Part shown: one piece after another, positions 1-7,765 of the stretch
Layout: each line of letters starts with the position of its first letter
Position numbering within the stretch: the stretch's first letter is position 1
Assembly (NCBI GenBank): GCA_038521865.1
Contig: JBCBKO010000007.1
Coordinates: forward strand, 1-64,000
Origin: CALBPI01 sp038521865
GTDB taxonomy: Bacteria; Pseudomonadota; Gammaproteobacteria; Steroidobacterales; Woeseiaceae
Reading direction: 5' to 3'
DNA length: 64,000 nucleotides
Translations under genes and position numbers: made by a program
The notes under the pieces: generated by a model
The model's database searches: none
Told to the model about the DNA's origin: nothing
Seen by the model: the letters and a program-made list of their open reading frames with translations, nothing else

Positions 1-143
1 GTCAAAAGGCCAGATATACATTCGCGTCTGAAATCTGATCACGGTATCCGTTTGCTAGACTGGGGGAGTCCATATACTTTGCAGCCGTTCGACTGTCCGT
101 TATTTCTCTCGATCCAACCGAGCCACAGGGGACAAATTTCGCC

Positions 144-473
144 ATGAGCGAGAGTGCTAAGCGAATAGACGCGATCATCAGAGAGGAGCTGGCACCGCTT
201 CTGAGAGAAGCCGGCTTCAAGAAGAAAGCCAGGAATTTTCATCGTGAGCACGCAGATCGAGTAGATGTAATAAACGTGCAAGCGAGCCGATATAACGACG
301 CATCTTCAGCTAAGTTCACGGTCAACGTAGGTGTCTACTATCCAGCAATCGCGGAAATGGCGGATGCGCTACCGGTGAAAGGAGCGCCTAAGGAATACGA
401 TTGCACCGTACATTCAAGGATTGGCGCGCTTCGAGAAGATAGACGAGATTTCTGGTGGACGATTGGGGTTTAA
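144..473 (+). CDS. DUF4304 domain protein, C-terminally truncated
   Basis: A 109-residue protein of unknown function. The N-terminal helix (IREELAPLLREAGFKKK) followed by VDVINVQ, FTVNVGVYYP, PKEYDCT and a terminal FWW fit the DUF4304 family. From memory of the family, members usually continue well beyond the WW motif, whereas this one stops 4 residues after it, so the C-terminal part is missing. No other frame downstream continues the family pattern, which suggests truncation rather than a simple frameshift. A possible -10 (TATACT, 73-78) lies upstream, and an AGGGGA Shine-Dalgarno sits about 11 nt before the ATG. The 200 bases after the stop hold only a 7-bp inverted repeat (CCTATTG/CAATAGG, 493-516) before the tRNA. 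It may be a remnant of a larger gene. Confidence 0.55.
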   Translation: MSESAKRIDAIIREELAPLLREAGFKKKARNFHREHADRVDVINVQASRYNDASSAKFTVNVGVYYPAIAEMADALPVKGAPKEYDCTVHSRIGALREDRRDFWWTIGV

Positions 474-670
474 CCCAAACGACCGAATCAAGCCTATTGG
501 AGGCAGGTTCAATAGGTCCGGCACATCATCTAAATCGTGCCACAAATTCCCCTAGATTCGCGGATAGCGTGCGGAGGCGCGGACATTTCTTGGTATCTGG
601 ATATGATGAAGTGTCCGTTCCGGACAAACCATCCTCCCGTACGCGCGTTCTTGTTCAGAGAGGAGGGTAT

Positions 671-747
<77 letters not shown>

Positions 748-763
748 GCCAGAGCGGCGGATT

Positions 764-1438
764 CTAGCAGTTCTCCATCAGCGTCGTGAGCGCATCGAAA
801 CGGTCTAGTGCCAGGGCAGGTCGAAGCTCGCCGGCGGTGGCACCTCCGTGATACCCGTAAGTCATCCAGATAAATGGCATGTCGACGGCATGAGCGGCAT
901 CAGCATCATTCGCTGAGTCTCCGACCATCCAGCAATCTTGTGCATTGACGCCGAGCGTCGCGCAGGCTTCCAGCAGCGGTTCCGGGTCCGGCTTGCGAGC
1001 TGACGTTGAGTCACCGCCAACCAAAACGTCAAAAACACCGCGTATGCCGAGTCGCTCCAGCAGCTCGGGAACGAACCGGATCGGCTTGTTGGTCACCACC
1101 GCCAATGTGACCTCTGATGCTTTCAACGCGACGAGGGTTTCCTTCACCCCGGCATAGCAGCGGGCCGCTTCCCCATTATGGTCGCTGTAGGCCTCGAGAA
1201 ACCCCAGGAGCGTCCGATCGACGCTGGCGGGAAAAAGATCCGGGCGTTTGCTGGCGAGGGCTCGTTCCACCATGACCTTGGCACCACGCCCGACCCAGCT
1301 TCGAACGTCGGCTTCGCTGCAAGTGACACCTAGGGGTGCCAGCGCGTCGACCAGTGCCACCGTTAAATCCGGCGCGCTATCGACCAGAGTGCCGTCCAAA
1401 TCGAACAGAATCGCGCTGGGCCGTGTGAGATTGTGCAC
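764..1438 (-). CDS. gph: Phosphoglycolate phosphatase, HAD family
   Basis: HAD-superfamily hydrolase that probably dephosphorylates 2-phosphoglycolate in the cytoplasm. Motif I is FDLDGTLVDS with nucleophile D13 and D15. Motif II is VVTNKP, motif III is the lysine in RKPDPEPL, and motif IV is MVGDSANDADAA. The cap domain lies between motifs I and II. The start chosen is GTG at 1438: it has an AAAGGA Shine-Dalgarno 9 nt upstream and gives 224 residues, the normal Gph length. The longer frame would need a TTG at 1474 with no ribosome-binding site. The gene ends 16 nt before the tRNA, with which it is collinear. Related HAD phosphatases cannot be excluded by sequence alone. Confidence 0.85.
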   Translation of the reverse strand: MHNLTRPSAILFDLDGTLVDSAPDLTVALVDALAPLGVTCSEADVRSWVGRGAKVMVERALASKRPDLFPASVDRTLLGFLEAYSDHNGEAARCYAGVKETLVALKASEVTLAVVTNKPIRFVPELLERLGIRGVFDVLVGGDSTSARKPDPEPLLEACATLGVNAQDCWMVGDSANDADAAHAVDMPFIWMTYGYHGGATAGELRPALALDRFDALTTLMENC

Positions 1439-1450
1439 AGTTTTTTGTCC

Positions 1451-1506
1451 TTTAGTATACGTATTGATATTCAATAAATATAAAAAGTAGTATATTTACT
1501 ATACTT
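1451..1506. promoter_or_regulatory. AT-rich divergent promoter/operator region
   Basis: Between gph and the divergent membrane-protein gene lies a very AT-rich stretch, unlike the GC-rich surroundings. It contains TAGTA-TATT-TACTA (inverted repeat), a second GTATAC palindrome at 1455-1460 and several TATACT/TATAAA-like -10 elements on both strands. A DNA-binding protein gene lies two genes downstream (2012), so this is a plausible site for autoregulation, but binding is inference. Confidence 0.4.
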
Positions 1507-1530
1507 CGTAGCTAAGAACTGGAGTCAGCA

Positions 1531-2010
1531 ATGCGAAACAAATTGGACGGTTACCTCGATCGATTATTCCGGGGCCCCATGGTGGACTGGTTTCAGACAC
1601 CGCTTCGGCGACGTAGTGTAGCCATTGGTGTGATGTTGATACACGTCGCGACCGCAGGTTCGCTCGGACTCCTGACTCTCGACATTGTCTGGCCTCTGAT
1701 TCCGGCCGGGATCGCCGCGATATACCTGATGGGCATGCTGAACATGTCGACTCGCGGCATCTTCGAGCTGAAAGACGAGCGTCTCGATGAATATCAAATC
1801 GCACTCCGCGATAGCGCGTTCCGCCGCGCGTACTACTTCAGCTTGATCTGGATCATCCTGACGGCGCCATTGATGGGGCTCGTGATCGATAGCGAGCACG
1901 CGCTGATGATCCTGATCGTCTACATCATGCTGGGATTTTCCTGGGGAATGGCACTGCCACGGGTCATCGTCGCCTGGACACAGCCCGCTGATACCGCGGA
2001 GGACGAGTGA
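1531..2010 (+). CDS. Hypothetical four-helix membrane protein
   Basis: 159-residue protein with no recognised family. It has four hydrophobic segments (about residues 30-50, 53-70, 99-117 and 121-141) in two hairpins separated by a charged cytoplasmic-looking stretch (LKDERLDEYQIALRD). The N-terminus is basic (RNKLDGYLDRLFR), so no cleavable signal is expected. GGAG lies 7 nt before the ATG. The stop is followed after one base by an XRE-type regulator, so the two are almost certainly cotranscribed. Small membrane protein plus XRE regulator pairs are common and often of unknown role; no toxin signature is visible. Confidence 0.75.
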   Translation: MRNKLDGYLDRLFRGPMVDWFQTPLRRRSVAIGVMLIHVATAGSLGLLTLDIVWPLIPAGIAAIYLMGMLNMSTRGIFELKDERLDEYQIALRDSAFRRAYYFSLIWIILTAPLMGLVIDSEHALMILIVYIMLGFSWGMALPRVIVAWTQPADTAEDE

Positions 2011-2011
2011 C

Positions 2012-2275
2012 ATGGCACCAAAGAAACAGGTCAGCTACCACAACCGGGTCCGGTTGCTCAGGACCGAGCGTGGCATGTCCCGCAAGGCGCTCGCGGAGCA
2101 GGTCGATGCCCATCCACAGACCATCGGTTACATCGAGCGGGGCGAGTACAACCTCAGTATGGATCTGGCGTTGCGAATCAGCGCCGCTCTGGGCGTATCG
2201 CTCGACGCGTTGTTCTCAATGGAGCCATTTGCGCCGCTCACCACAGCCCAACTGGTCGCGGACCGTAATACCTGA
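2012..2275 (+). CDS. XRE-family transcriptional regulator
   Basis: 87-residue DNA-binding protein made almost entirely of a Cro/CI-type helix-turn-helix: NRVRLLRTERGMSRKALAEQ, then QTIGYIERGEYNLSM and LALRISAALGVSLDALF. It is the compact type with the short tail FSMEPF typical of many stand-alone XRE regulators. It starts one base after the stop of the preceding membrane-protein gene, so translation is probably coupled. Likely targets are the AT-rich region upstream of 1531 and the palindrome at 2313-2325; both are inferred from position only. Confidence 0.88.
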   Translation: MAPKKQVSYHNRVRLLRTERGMSRKALAEQVDAHPQTIGYIERGEYNLSMDLALRISAALGVSLDALFSMEPFAPLTTAQLVADRNT

Positions 2276-2312
2276 AACTAAAAAACTGCAATCGTGATGC
2301 AACGCTTTTGTC

Positions 2313-2325
2313 AGATGCGGCATCT
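2313..2325. promoter_or_regulatory. Perfect palindrome, candidate XRE operator
   Basis: AGATGC-G-GCATCT is a perfect 6+1+6 palindrome between the XRE gene and the next membrane-protein gene. A second hairpin (GTCGCC-AGGGA-GGCGAC, 2362-2378) lies just before the Shine-Dalgarno of 2392. The first looks like an operator and the second like a leader stem-loop; neither is experimentally known. Confidence 0.35.
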
Positions 2326-2391
2326 AAATTTCAAACAACAGAAAATTGAGCCTGTTGAACCGTCGCCAGGGAGGCGACTCTGGAGTACCAC

Positions 2392-2721
2392 ATGAACGCA
2401 CAGATCACTCGAGTTTCGCTGTTCATCTACACCGCAACTGGCGCTGTAGCCGTCACCGCCTGGATTGGCGGTGCCTACTTCCTCGCCGCGGTCATTCTGA
2501 TTCTGGGAACCGGCATCGTCATGGCGCAACCGACGATGGTTGGTCGGCAGCTGGTGCTCCGTGGTACTCCAGTCATGTTGATGCTCGGCGTCATGTTCGT
2601 ATCAGCCAGCGGCATGGTGTTTGCCGTTGATCAGGTAACCGCGTTGCTAGCGCCAGAGACGCCAACGAACTGTGAAGCACCTGCCGATCAGGACTACGAT
2701 TTTGCGGCGTCGGTTCACTAG
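2392..2721 (+). CDS. Hypothetical small membrane protein
   Basis: 109-residue protein with two or three hydrophobic segments: about residues 8-40 (possibly two short helices around a WIGG turn) and 55-80. A polar C-terminal tail of about 25 residues contains a single Cys (TNCEAP). It has GGAG 8 nt before ATG, in a context (CTGGAGTACCACATG) very like that of the gene at 1531. It follows the XRE gene by 116 bp with its own palindrome and may be a separately controlled member of the same cluster. No family recognised. Confidence 0.65.
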   Translation: MNAQITRVSLFIYTATGAVAVTAWIGGAYFLAAVILILGTGIVMAQPTMVGRQLVLRGTPVMLMLGVMFVSASGMVFAVDQVTALLAPETPTNCEAPADQDYDFAASVH

Positions 2722-2763
2722 CTGAACCCTTTGCGCGGATTCCGCCACCCGGGAATGACTGGG

Positions 2764-2769
2764 TATACT
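2764..2769 (+). promoter_or_regulatory. -10 box (TATACT) 6 nt before the yqcC start
   Basis: TATACT ends exactly 6 nt upstream of the GTG at 2776, so transcription would start at or next to the start codon. See the leaderless-gene finding. No clear -35 is seen. Confidence 0.45.
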
Positions 2770-2775
2770 GGGGGC

Positions 2776-3147
2776 GTGAATACCATCAGCACTGTTGGCG
2801 AACAACGCCAGGACGCCCTGATCGCGGTGACCGACAATATCGAACACGAATTGCGTCGACTCGATTTGTGGACGAACGAAGCGCCCACCCACCAAGCGCT
2901 CTCAAGCATCGAGCCCTTCTGTTACGACACGCTCAACTTCTCAGAGTGGATGCAATGGGTGTTTCTGCCGCGCATGCGTGAGGTGCTGACCGACATGCGC
3001 GACATGCCTGCCCAGAGCAATATCTTTTCTTACGCAGAAGAAGCGCTGAAGAACACACCCTACGAGTCGGAACAGTTGCTGTTCCTGATTAAGACATTCG
3101 ATGAGCTGGTCGCCGAGACCGGCGACCAGCCCGAAGTCTCGAACTAA
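2776..3147 (+). CDS. yqcC: YqcC family protein
   Basis: 123-residue cytoplasmic helical protein of the YqcC (DUF446) family, function unknown. The family hallmark is visible: PxHQ near the N-terminus, then IEPFCYDTL, EWMQWVFLPRM and a leucine-rich tail. E. coli YqcC is about 109 residues and has the same QPF-DTM and LEWLQWVLIPRM signatures. The start is taken as GTG 2776, where the homologous part begins. The longer frame from 2731 adds 15 unrelated residues. It converges with rpoD, the two stop codons being directly adjacent. Confidence 0.82.
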   Translation: MNTISTVGEQRQDALIAVTDNIEHELRRLDLWTNEAPTHQALSSIEPFCYDTLNFSEWMQWVFLPRMREVLTDMRDMPAQSNIFSYAEEALKNTPYESEQLLFLIKTFDELVAETGDQPEVSN

Positions 3148-4962
3148 TCAGTCTTCCAGCAGGAAGCTTCGCAGCTGATCGGAGCGGCTCGGATGGCGCA
3201 ACTTACGCAGAGCCTTGGCTTCGATCTGACGAATGCGCTCGCGGGTGACATCGAACTGTTTGCCAACCTCTTCAAGCGTATGGTCGGTGTTCATATCGAT
3301 ACCGAAACGCATGCGAAGGACTTTGGCTTCACGCGGCGTCAAACCGGCGAGCACTCCGTGCGTGGTTTCTTTCAGACCTTCGCTGGTCGCAGAGTCGATC
3401 GGGGAGTGCACCGTGGTGTCCTCGATGAAATCCCCCAGATGTGAATCTTCATCATCGCCAATCGGTGTTTCCATTGAAATCGGCTCTTTAGCGATTTTCA
3501 ATACCTTGCGGACTTTGTCTTCCGGCATCTCCATGCGCTCAGCCAATTCCTCAGGCAACGGCTCGCGCCCCATTTCCTGCAACATCTGACGCGAAATCCG
3601 GTTCAGTTTGTTGATCGTTTCGATCATATGGACCGGAATACGAATCGTACGTGCTTGATCGGCAATGGAGCGGGTGATCGCCTGGCGAATCCACCAGGTC
3701 GCATAGGTCGAAAACTTATAGCCACGACGATATTCGAACTTATCGACCGCCTTCATAAGGCCGATGTTGCCTTCCTGGATCAAATCGAGGAACTGCAGGC
3801 CACGGTTCGTATATTTCTTCGCGATCGAGATCACAAGACGCAAGTTCGCCTCGACCATCTCTTTCTTGGCGCGACGTGCTTTCGCTTCACCGATCGACAT
3901 CGCACGGTTGATTTCTTTGATCTGCGCGATAGTCAGAGAAGTTCGTTCTTCCATAGCGACCAGTTTGCGCTGTGATCGCAGGATGTCGTTCTTCAGGCGC
4001 GAAAGGATCGAGGAGTGTTTACGCTTGGCGCGAATGTGTTTTTCGATCCATTCGAGGTTGGTCTCATTCTTCGGAAAGCTCGACAAGAAGTCCTTGCGCG
4101 GCATGCCCGCCTGACGCACGCACAGATTCATGATGCTGCGCTCAGAGGTGCGAATCGCGTGAATCGACCTACGCAGTTCAGACACCATCGCATCGAAAAG
4201 CTTCGGCGACATTTTCAGTTCCATCAGCTCGTCTACGAGCTGACGGCGCACTTTGCGGGTGGCCTGAGCCGGGGCGCCGTGCTTCTCAATATTCGTCAGT
4301 ACGCGTTTGTGCAGGCGTCCCACTGCTTTGAGGCGACGATCGACTTCCTCTGGATCCGGGCCGGTGTCCGCCGGCTCATCGTCGTCGTCATCAGACGAGC
4401 GCGCGCCTGGTGCCGGGATCTCGTCGGGTTCGTTCGGGTCGATAAAACCGACGACGAAATCCTGCATGCGGGTGTCACCCGCTTTAACCGCTGAATACGT
4501 GTTCAGTACTTGTTCGACGGATGGTGGGAAGCCGCCAAGCGCGACCTTCACATCGTTCAAACCCTCTTCGATACGTTTGGCGATTTCAATTTCGCCTTCG
4601 CGTGTCAGAAGCTCTACCGATCCCATCTCGCGCATGTACATACGCACCGGGTCGGTGGTGCGACCGAACTCAGCGTCGACAGACGCTAACGCTTCTTCTG
4701 CCTCTTCGGATGCTTCATCGTCGTTCGAAACCGCATTGTCGGACAGCAGCAAAGACTCGGCATCCGGCGCTTTTTCATGCACCGTAATACCCATGTCATT
4801 GATCATGTTTACGATATCTTCAATCTGTTCCGGATCGACGATGCCGCTCGGAAGGTGATCGTTGACCTCGGAATAGGTCAGGTAACCCTGCTCTTTTCCG
4901 CGTGCGATCAATAATTTGAGTTGTGACTGTTGGTCGTTGGGAAGTGCGCGTTTTTCGCTCAA
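3148..4962 (-). CDS. rpoD: RNA polymerase sigma factor RpoD (sigma-70)
   Basis: Primary sigma factor, directing RNA polymerase to housekeeping promoters. Region 1.1 begins with QSQLKLLIARGKEQGYLTYSEVNDHLP. Region 1.2 has GRTTDPVRMYMREMG. A non-conserved insert carries an acidic run (SSDDDDDE). Regions 2.1-2.4 (MVEANLRLVISIAKKYTN..., RGYKFSTYATWWIRQAI) and 4.2 (EEVGKQFDVTRERIRQIEAKALRKLR) are near-identical to E. coli and Pseudomonas. The start chosen is TTG 4962: AGGTGG lies 5 nt upstream and the product begins MSEKR, like Pseudomonas MSGKAQ. GTG 4971 and TTG 5052 are longer alternatives. It is the last gene of rpsU-yqeY-dnaG-rpoD, with its own candidate promoter upstream. Confidence 0.98.
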   Translation of the reverse strand: MSEKRALPNDQQSQLKLLIARGKEQGYLTYSEVNDHLPSGIVDPEQIEDIVNMINDMGITVHEKAPDAESLLLSDNAVSNDDEASEEAEEALASVDAEFGRTTDPVRMYMREMGSVELLTREGEIEIAKRIEEGLNDVKVALGGFPPSVEQVLNTYSAVKAGDTRMQDFVVGFIDPNEPDEIPAPGARSSDDDDDEPADTGPDPEEVDRRLKAVGRLHKRVLTNIEKHGAPAQATRKVRRQLVDELMELKMSPKLFDAMVSELRRSIHAIRTSERSIMNLCVRQAGMPRKDFLSSFPKNETNLEWIEKHIRAKRKHSSILSRLKNDILRSQRKLVAMEERTSLTIAQIKEINRAMSIGEAKARRAKKEMVEANLRLVISIAKKYTNRGLQFLDLIQEGNIGLMKAVDKFEYRRGYKFSTYATWWIRQAITRSIADQARTIRIPVHMIETINKLNRISRQMLQEMGREPLPEELAERMEMPEDKVRKVLKIAKEPISMETPIGDDEDSHLGDFIEDTTVHSPIDSATSEGLKETTHGVLAGLTPREAKVLRMRFGIDMNTDHTLEEVGKQFDVTRERIRQIEAKALRKLRHPSRSDQLRSFLLED

Positions 4963-5104
4963 GGTGGCCACCTGTTCATACCGGGCTCTGGCAAACAAAG
5001 CCCTTACGCAATCAAAATACCGGGAGTTGTGACCGGCCGGGCGTGCTACCAATCAGGTCTCATCGCTCGGGCCCTGCCGCCAGTCAGCCGGGAATACTAC
5101 CATA

Positions 5105-5132
5105 AAGTCGGGCCGAATAGCGGCTTTTCAAG
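5105..5132 (-). promoter_or_regulatory. Candidate sigma-32-type promoter of rpoD
   Basis: On the minus strand CTTGAAA is followed by 13 nt and CCCGACTT, close to the heat-shock consensus CTTGAAA-N(11-15)-CCCCATnT; the -35 half is exact. It lies between dnaG and rpoD. E. coli rpoD also has an internal heat-shock promoter, located inside dnaG. The -10 half is imperfect. Confidence 0.45.
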
Positions 5133-5141
5133 CCCTTATGT

Positions 5142-6881
5142 CTACTTGCGTTGCCCGAGCAAGCGGGTCAATTCCTCGCGCTCTGGGGCACTTAACGATC
5201 GCTCGGCGGCTTTCGCTCTCAATGTTTCGACCCTGTCGCTGCGGGCCAGTTCCTTAAGCTGGTCGAGACAGCCTGACAGTTCCGCACTCAGATCGATGGC
5301 CTGATCGGTCTCCGGCATCGCGGCAGCCAGTGATTGCAGGTGCCGGTAGTGAGGGTGAGGCCTGAAGCGTTCGAGCAAAACCGATGGGAGGATGTCGGGT
5401 GTGGACTGGATTGTCTCAATCAGTGACTTCAGCAGGGGCGTGCCCGGGCGGTCGAGGTTTTCAAGTTGTCCGAGATCGAACTCACCGACGGCATCTGGCT
5501 GATTCAAAATCAAAGTGATGGCGCGTCGCATGACGTTCTGGCGGGTGCCGCTCATGCGCCGGGTTCGTTGTGTGTCGCGTTGCGTGGCCGCTGGTGCGGC
5601 GTCTCCGAGCATGCTCGCAAGCCGAGCCACCGGCAAACCGATCGCATCGGCCAGCGCCGCGATGATCAGCTCGCGATACACCCCGGCCTGCATTTTGCCG
5701 ATCAATGGTTTGGCTGACTCCACAATCTTGGCGCGTCCTTCGGCACTCTCCGCATCAACCTGTGATGACAACTCATGCAGGAGGAAATCCGAAAGGGGGA
5801 GGGCGCCGTCCAACGCTTGCTCGAACGCTGCAACGCCGCGCTCAGCGACCAGAGAATCCGGATCATGACCATCGGGCATAAAGGCGAATCTGAGCTCTCG
5901 TCCATCGGATAGCCGGGGCAGCGCGTTCTCCATGGCGCGCCATGCCGCTTTGCGACCAGCCCGGTCACCGTCAAATGAAAACACCACCTGATCGGTCAAG
6001 CGAAACAAGCGATCGATGTGCTCAGCGGTCGTTGCGGTGCCCAGAGTGGCGACTGCGAAGTGCACACCGTGCCGCGCCAGTCCGACGACGTCCATGTAAC
6101 CCTCGACGACGACCAGTCGCGGGATATCCCGCAACTTCTTGCGCGCCTCATAGAGCCCATAAAGTTCACGGCCTTTGTGGAACAGAGCGGTTTCCGGAGA
6201 GTTCAGGTACTTGGGTTCACCGCTGCCGAGAACGCGTCCCCCGAAGCCGATGATCCGGCCTCGAGTATCCCGGATAGGAAACATCAGGCGATCACGGAAT
6301 CGGTCGTAGTGGCCGCCGGAATCACGCGCGATGATCAGACCGGCTGCCATCAGCAGTTCAACATCCGATGGTCCGCTGCCGATCTGCTTCAGCAACGTGT
6401 CCCATGCATCGGGCGCGTAGCCGATCTTGAAGTCGGCGGCGGTCTTTCCGTCGATACCGCGGCCCTTCAGGTAGTCGATGGCGGGCTGATGTGTCTTCAG
6501 CGCCGATGCATAGATCGTTGCGACGCGATCGAGCAAAGCATGCAGTTGATCCAGGCGGCTGTCGCGTTGGGGGTCGCCGGCCTCACGTGGCACCTCGATC
6601 GCCATCATGCCAGCGAGTTCCTCGACCGCCTCCACAAAGCTCAGGTGATCATGGTCCATCAGGAAGCCTAGTGCGGTGCCGTGCGCACCGCACCCAAAGC
6701 AGTGGTAGAACCCCTTGTTCGGGCTCACCGTGAACGATGGGGTTTTCTCGCCGTGGAATGGGCATAGCGCCTTGTATTCGCGCCCCGCCTTGCGCAACTC
6801 GATACGCGAACCGAGAACCTCAACAATATCGGCGCGCGCGACGAGATCGTCGATAAACGATTGCGGGATACGCCCCGCCAT
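5142..6881 (-). CDS. dnaG: DNA primase DnaG
   Basis: Synthesises RNA primers at the replication fork and binds DnaB helicase through its C-terminus. The N-terminal zinc-binding domain has C40, H43, C61 and C64 (CPFH...CFGC). The RNA polymerase/TOPRIM core shows GFGGRVLG, SPETALFHKGRELYGL, VVEGYMDVVGL and FSFDGDRAGRKAAWRA, the acidic metal-binding residues being present. The last 130 residues form the DnaB-interaction domain. At 579 residues it matches the family. It starts one base after the yqeY stop, so the two are translationally linked; rpoD follows downstream. Confidence 0.97.
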   Translation of the reverse strand: MAGRIPQSFIDDLVARADIVEVLGSRIELRKAGREYKALCPFHGEKTPSFTVSPNKGFYHCFGCGAHGTALGFLMDHDHLSFVEAVEELAGMMAIEVPREAGDPQRDSRLDQLHALLDRVATIYASALKTHQPAIDYLKGRGIDGKTAADFKIGYAPDAWDTLLKQIGSGPSDVELLMAAGLIIARDSGGHYDRFRDRLMFPIRDTRGRIIGFGGRVLGSGEPKYLNSPETALFHKGRELYGLYEARKKLRDIPRLVVVEGYMDVVGLARHGVHFAVATLGTATTAEHIDRLFRLTDQVVFSFDGDRAGRKAAWRAMENALPRLSDGRELRFAFMPDGHDPDSLVAERGVAAFEQALDGALPLSDFLLHELSSQVDAESAEGRAKIVESAKPLIGKMQAGVYRELIIAALADAIGLPVARLASMLGDAAPAATQRDTQRTRRMSGTRQNVMRRAITLILNQPDAVGEFDLGQLENLDRPGTPLLKSLIETIQSTPDILPSVLLERFRPHPHYRHLQSLAAAMPETDQAIDLSAELSGCLDQLKELARSDRVETLRAKAAERSLSAPEREELTRLLGQRK

Positions 6882-6882
6882 A

Positions 6883-7323
6883 TCAGCCCAGGCGGGCTTT
6901 CACCGTAGCGCTCACCGCAGCCATGTCGGCGCGGCCCGCAGCGGCGGCCTTGATGTGTCCGATCACTTTGCCCATGTCGCGCATGCTCTCGGCTCCTGTC
7001 GTTGCGATCGCCTCGTCGATCAGGGTGGCGAGCTCCGCTTCGGATAGTGGCTCTGGCAAGTAACGCTTCAGAACATCGATCTCCGCTTGCTCAACGGCGG
7101 CAAGCTCCGGGCGTCCGCCTTTCTCATACTGGGCGATCGACTCGCGGCGCTGCTTGACCATCTTCTCGATCACGGCCAACGTGCCGGCATCGTCCAGCGT
7201 CTTGCGGCTATCCACCTCGATCTGCTTGATCGCTGCCATCGCCATGCGAATCACACCCAAGGTGTCTTTGTCGCCAGCGCGCATTGCTGATTTCATATCG
7301 TTGGTAATCGTGTCTTTAAGCAT
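6883..7323 (-). CDS. yqeY: GatB/YqeY domain protein
   Basis: 146-residue cytoplasmic helical protein of the YqeY family, which resembles the C-terminal tail domain of GatB (tRNA-dependent amidotransferase); its own role is uncertain. The signature is visible: LGVIRMAMAAIKQIEVD, VIEKMVKQRRESIAQYEKGGRPELAAVEQAEI, YLPEPLSE and the C-terminal MGKVIGHIK. Many bacteria place it between rpsU and dnaG, as here. It follows the rpsU terminator-like hairpin, so its expression depends on read-through, and abuts dnaG by one base. Confidence 0.93.
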   Translation of the reverse strand: MLKDTITNDMKSAMRAGDKDTLGVIRMAMAAIKQIEVDSRKTLDDAGTLAVIEKMVKQRRESIAQYEKGGRPELAAVEQAEIDVLKRYLPEPLSEAELATLIDEAIATTGAESMRDMGKVIGHIKAAAAGRADMAAVSATVKARLG

Positions 7324-7344
7324 GATGTTCTCGTAGGGGGAAAC

Positions 7345-7370
7345 AAAAACGGCCGCCAGTGGCGACCGTT
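7345..7370 (-). terminator. Attenuator-like terminator between rpsU and yqeY
   Basis: Minus-strand hairpin ACGGTCGCC-ACT-GGCGGCCGT followed by TTTTG. A second stem (GAGCCA/TGGCTC, 7377-7389) lies just upstream. In E. coli a terminator between rpsU and dnaG lets S21 be made in excess over primase and sigma; the position here is the same. Confidence 0.75.
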
Positions 7371-7410
7371 CTAGTGCGAGCCACTGGCTCTATCATCGCA
7401 AGCAATCCGC

Positions 7411-7626
7411 TCAGTACAAACGTACCCGACGGTTGTTCTCGCGAGACAGCTTTTTCAGGTGACGCTTCACAGCGGCAGCTTTCTTGCGCTTGCGTTCCTG
7501 AGTCGGCTTCTCGTAATACTCGCGGCGGCGTAGCTCCGTGAGCACACCCGCTTTCTCGCACGCGCGCTTGAAGCGGCGCAGGGCGGCATCGAAGTATTCG
7601 TTATCTCTGACTTTCACGCTGGGCAT
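7411..7626 (-). CDS. rpsU: 30S ribosomal protein S21
   Basis: 71-residue, very basic protein. The sequence begins MPSVKVRDNEYFDAALRRFKRACEKAGVL and ends RRVRLY, the gammaproteobacterial S21 form with RREYYEKPTQERKRKKAAAVKR in the middle. S21 acts on the 30S platform near the anti-Shine-Dalgarno during initiation. An AAGGATAGG ribosome-binding site precedes the ATG. It is the first gene of the rpsU-yqeY-dnaG-rpoD operon and is divergent from tsaD across 139 bp, as in many gammaproteobacteria. Confidence 0.98.
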   Translation of the reverse strand: MPSVKVRDNEYFDAALRRFKRACEKAGVLTELRRREYYEKPTQERKRKKAAAVKRHLKKLSRENNRRVRLY

Positions 7627-7754
7627 GTAATCGCCTATCCTTCTGACTCAATTGGTAAAATCCGCGCCTTGCCGAAGGGGTCGGGAAAATCCGAAACCCA
7701 TCTGGCCGGGCAAAGACCGCCAATGTTATAGGTTTTTCCCTGAACTGCAAAGGC

Positions 7755-7760
7755 TATAAA
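7755..7760 (+). promoter_or_regulatory. -10 box (TATAAA) 5 nt before the tsaD start
   Basis: TATAAA ends 5 nt before the tsaD ATG at 7766. The only Shine-Dalgarno-like run (AAAGG) lies upstream of this box and would not be in the transcript. See the leaderless-gene finding. Confidence 0.4.
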
Positions 7761-7765
7761 GACGA

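Noticed and set aside
6018..6671. 217-residue open frame opposite dnaG
   Set aside because: Antisense shadow of a strongly conserved gene.
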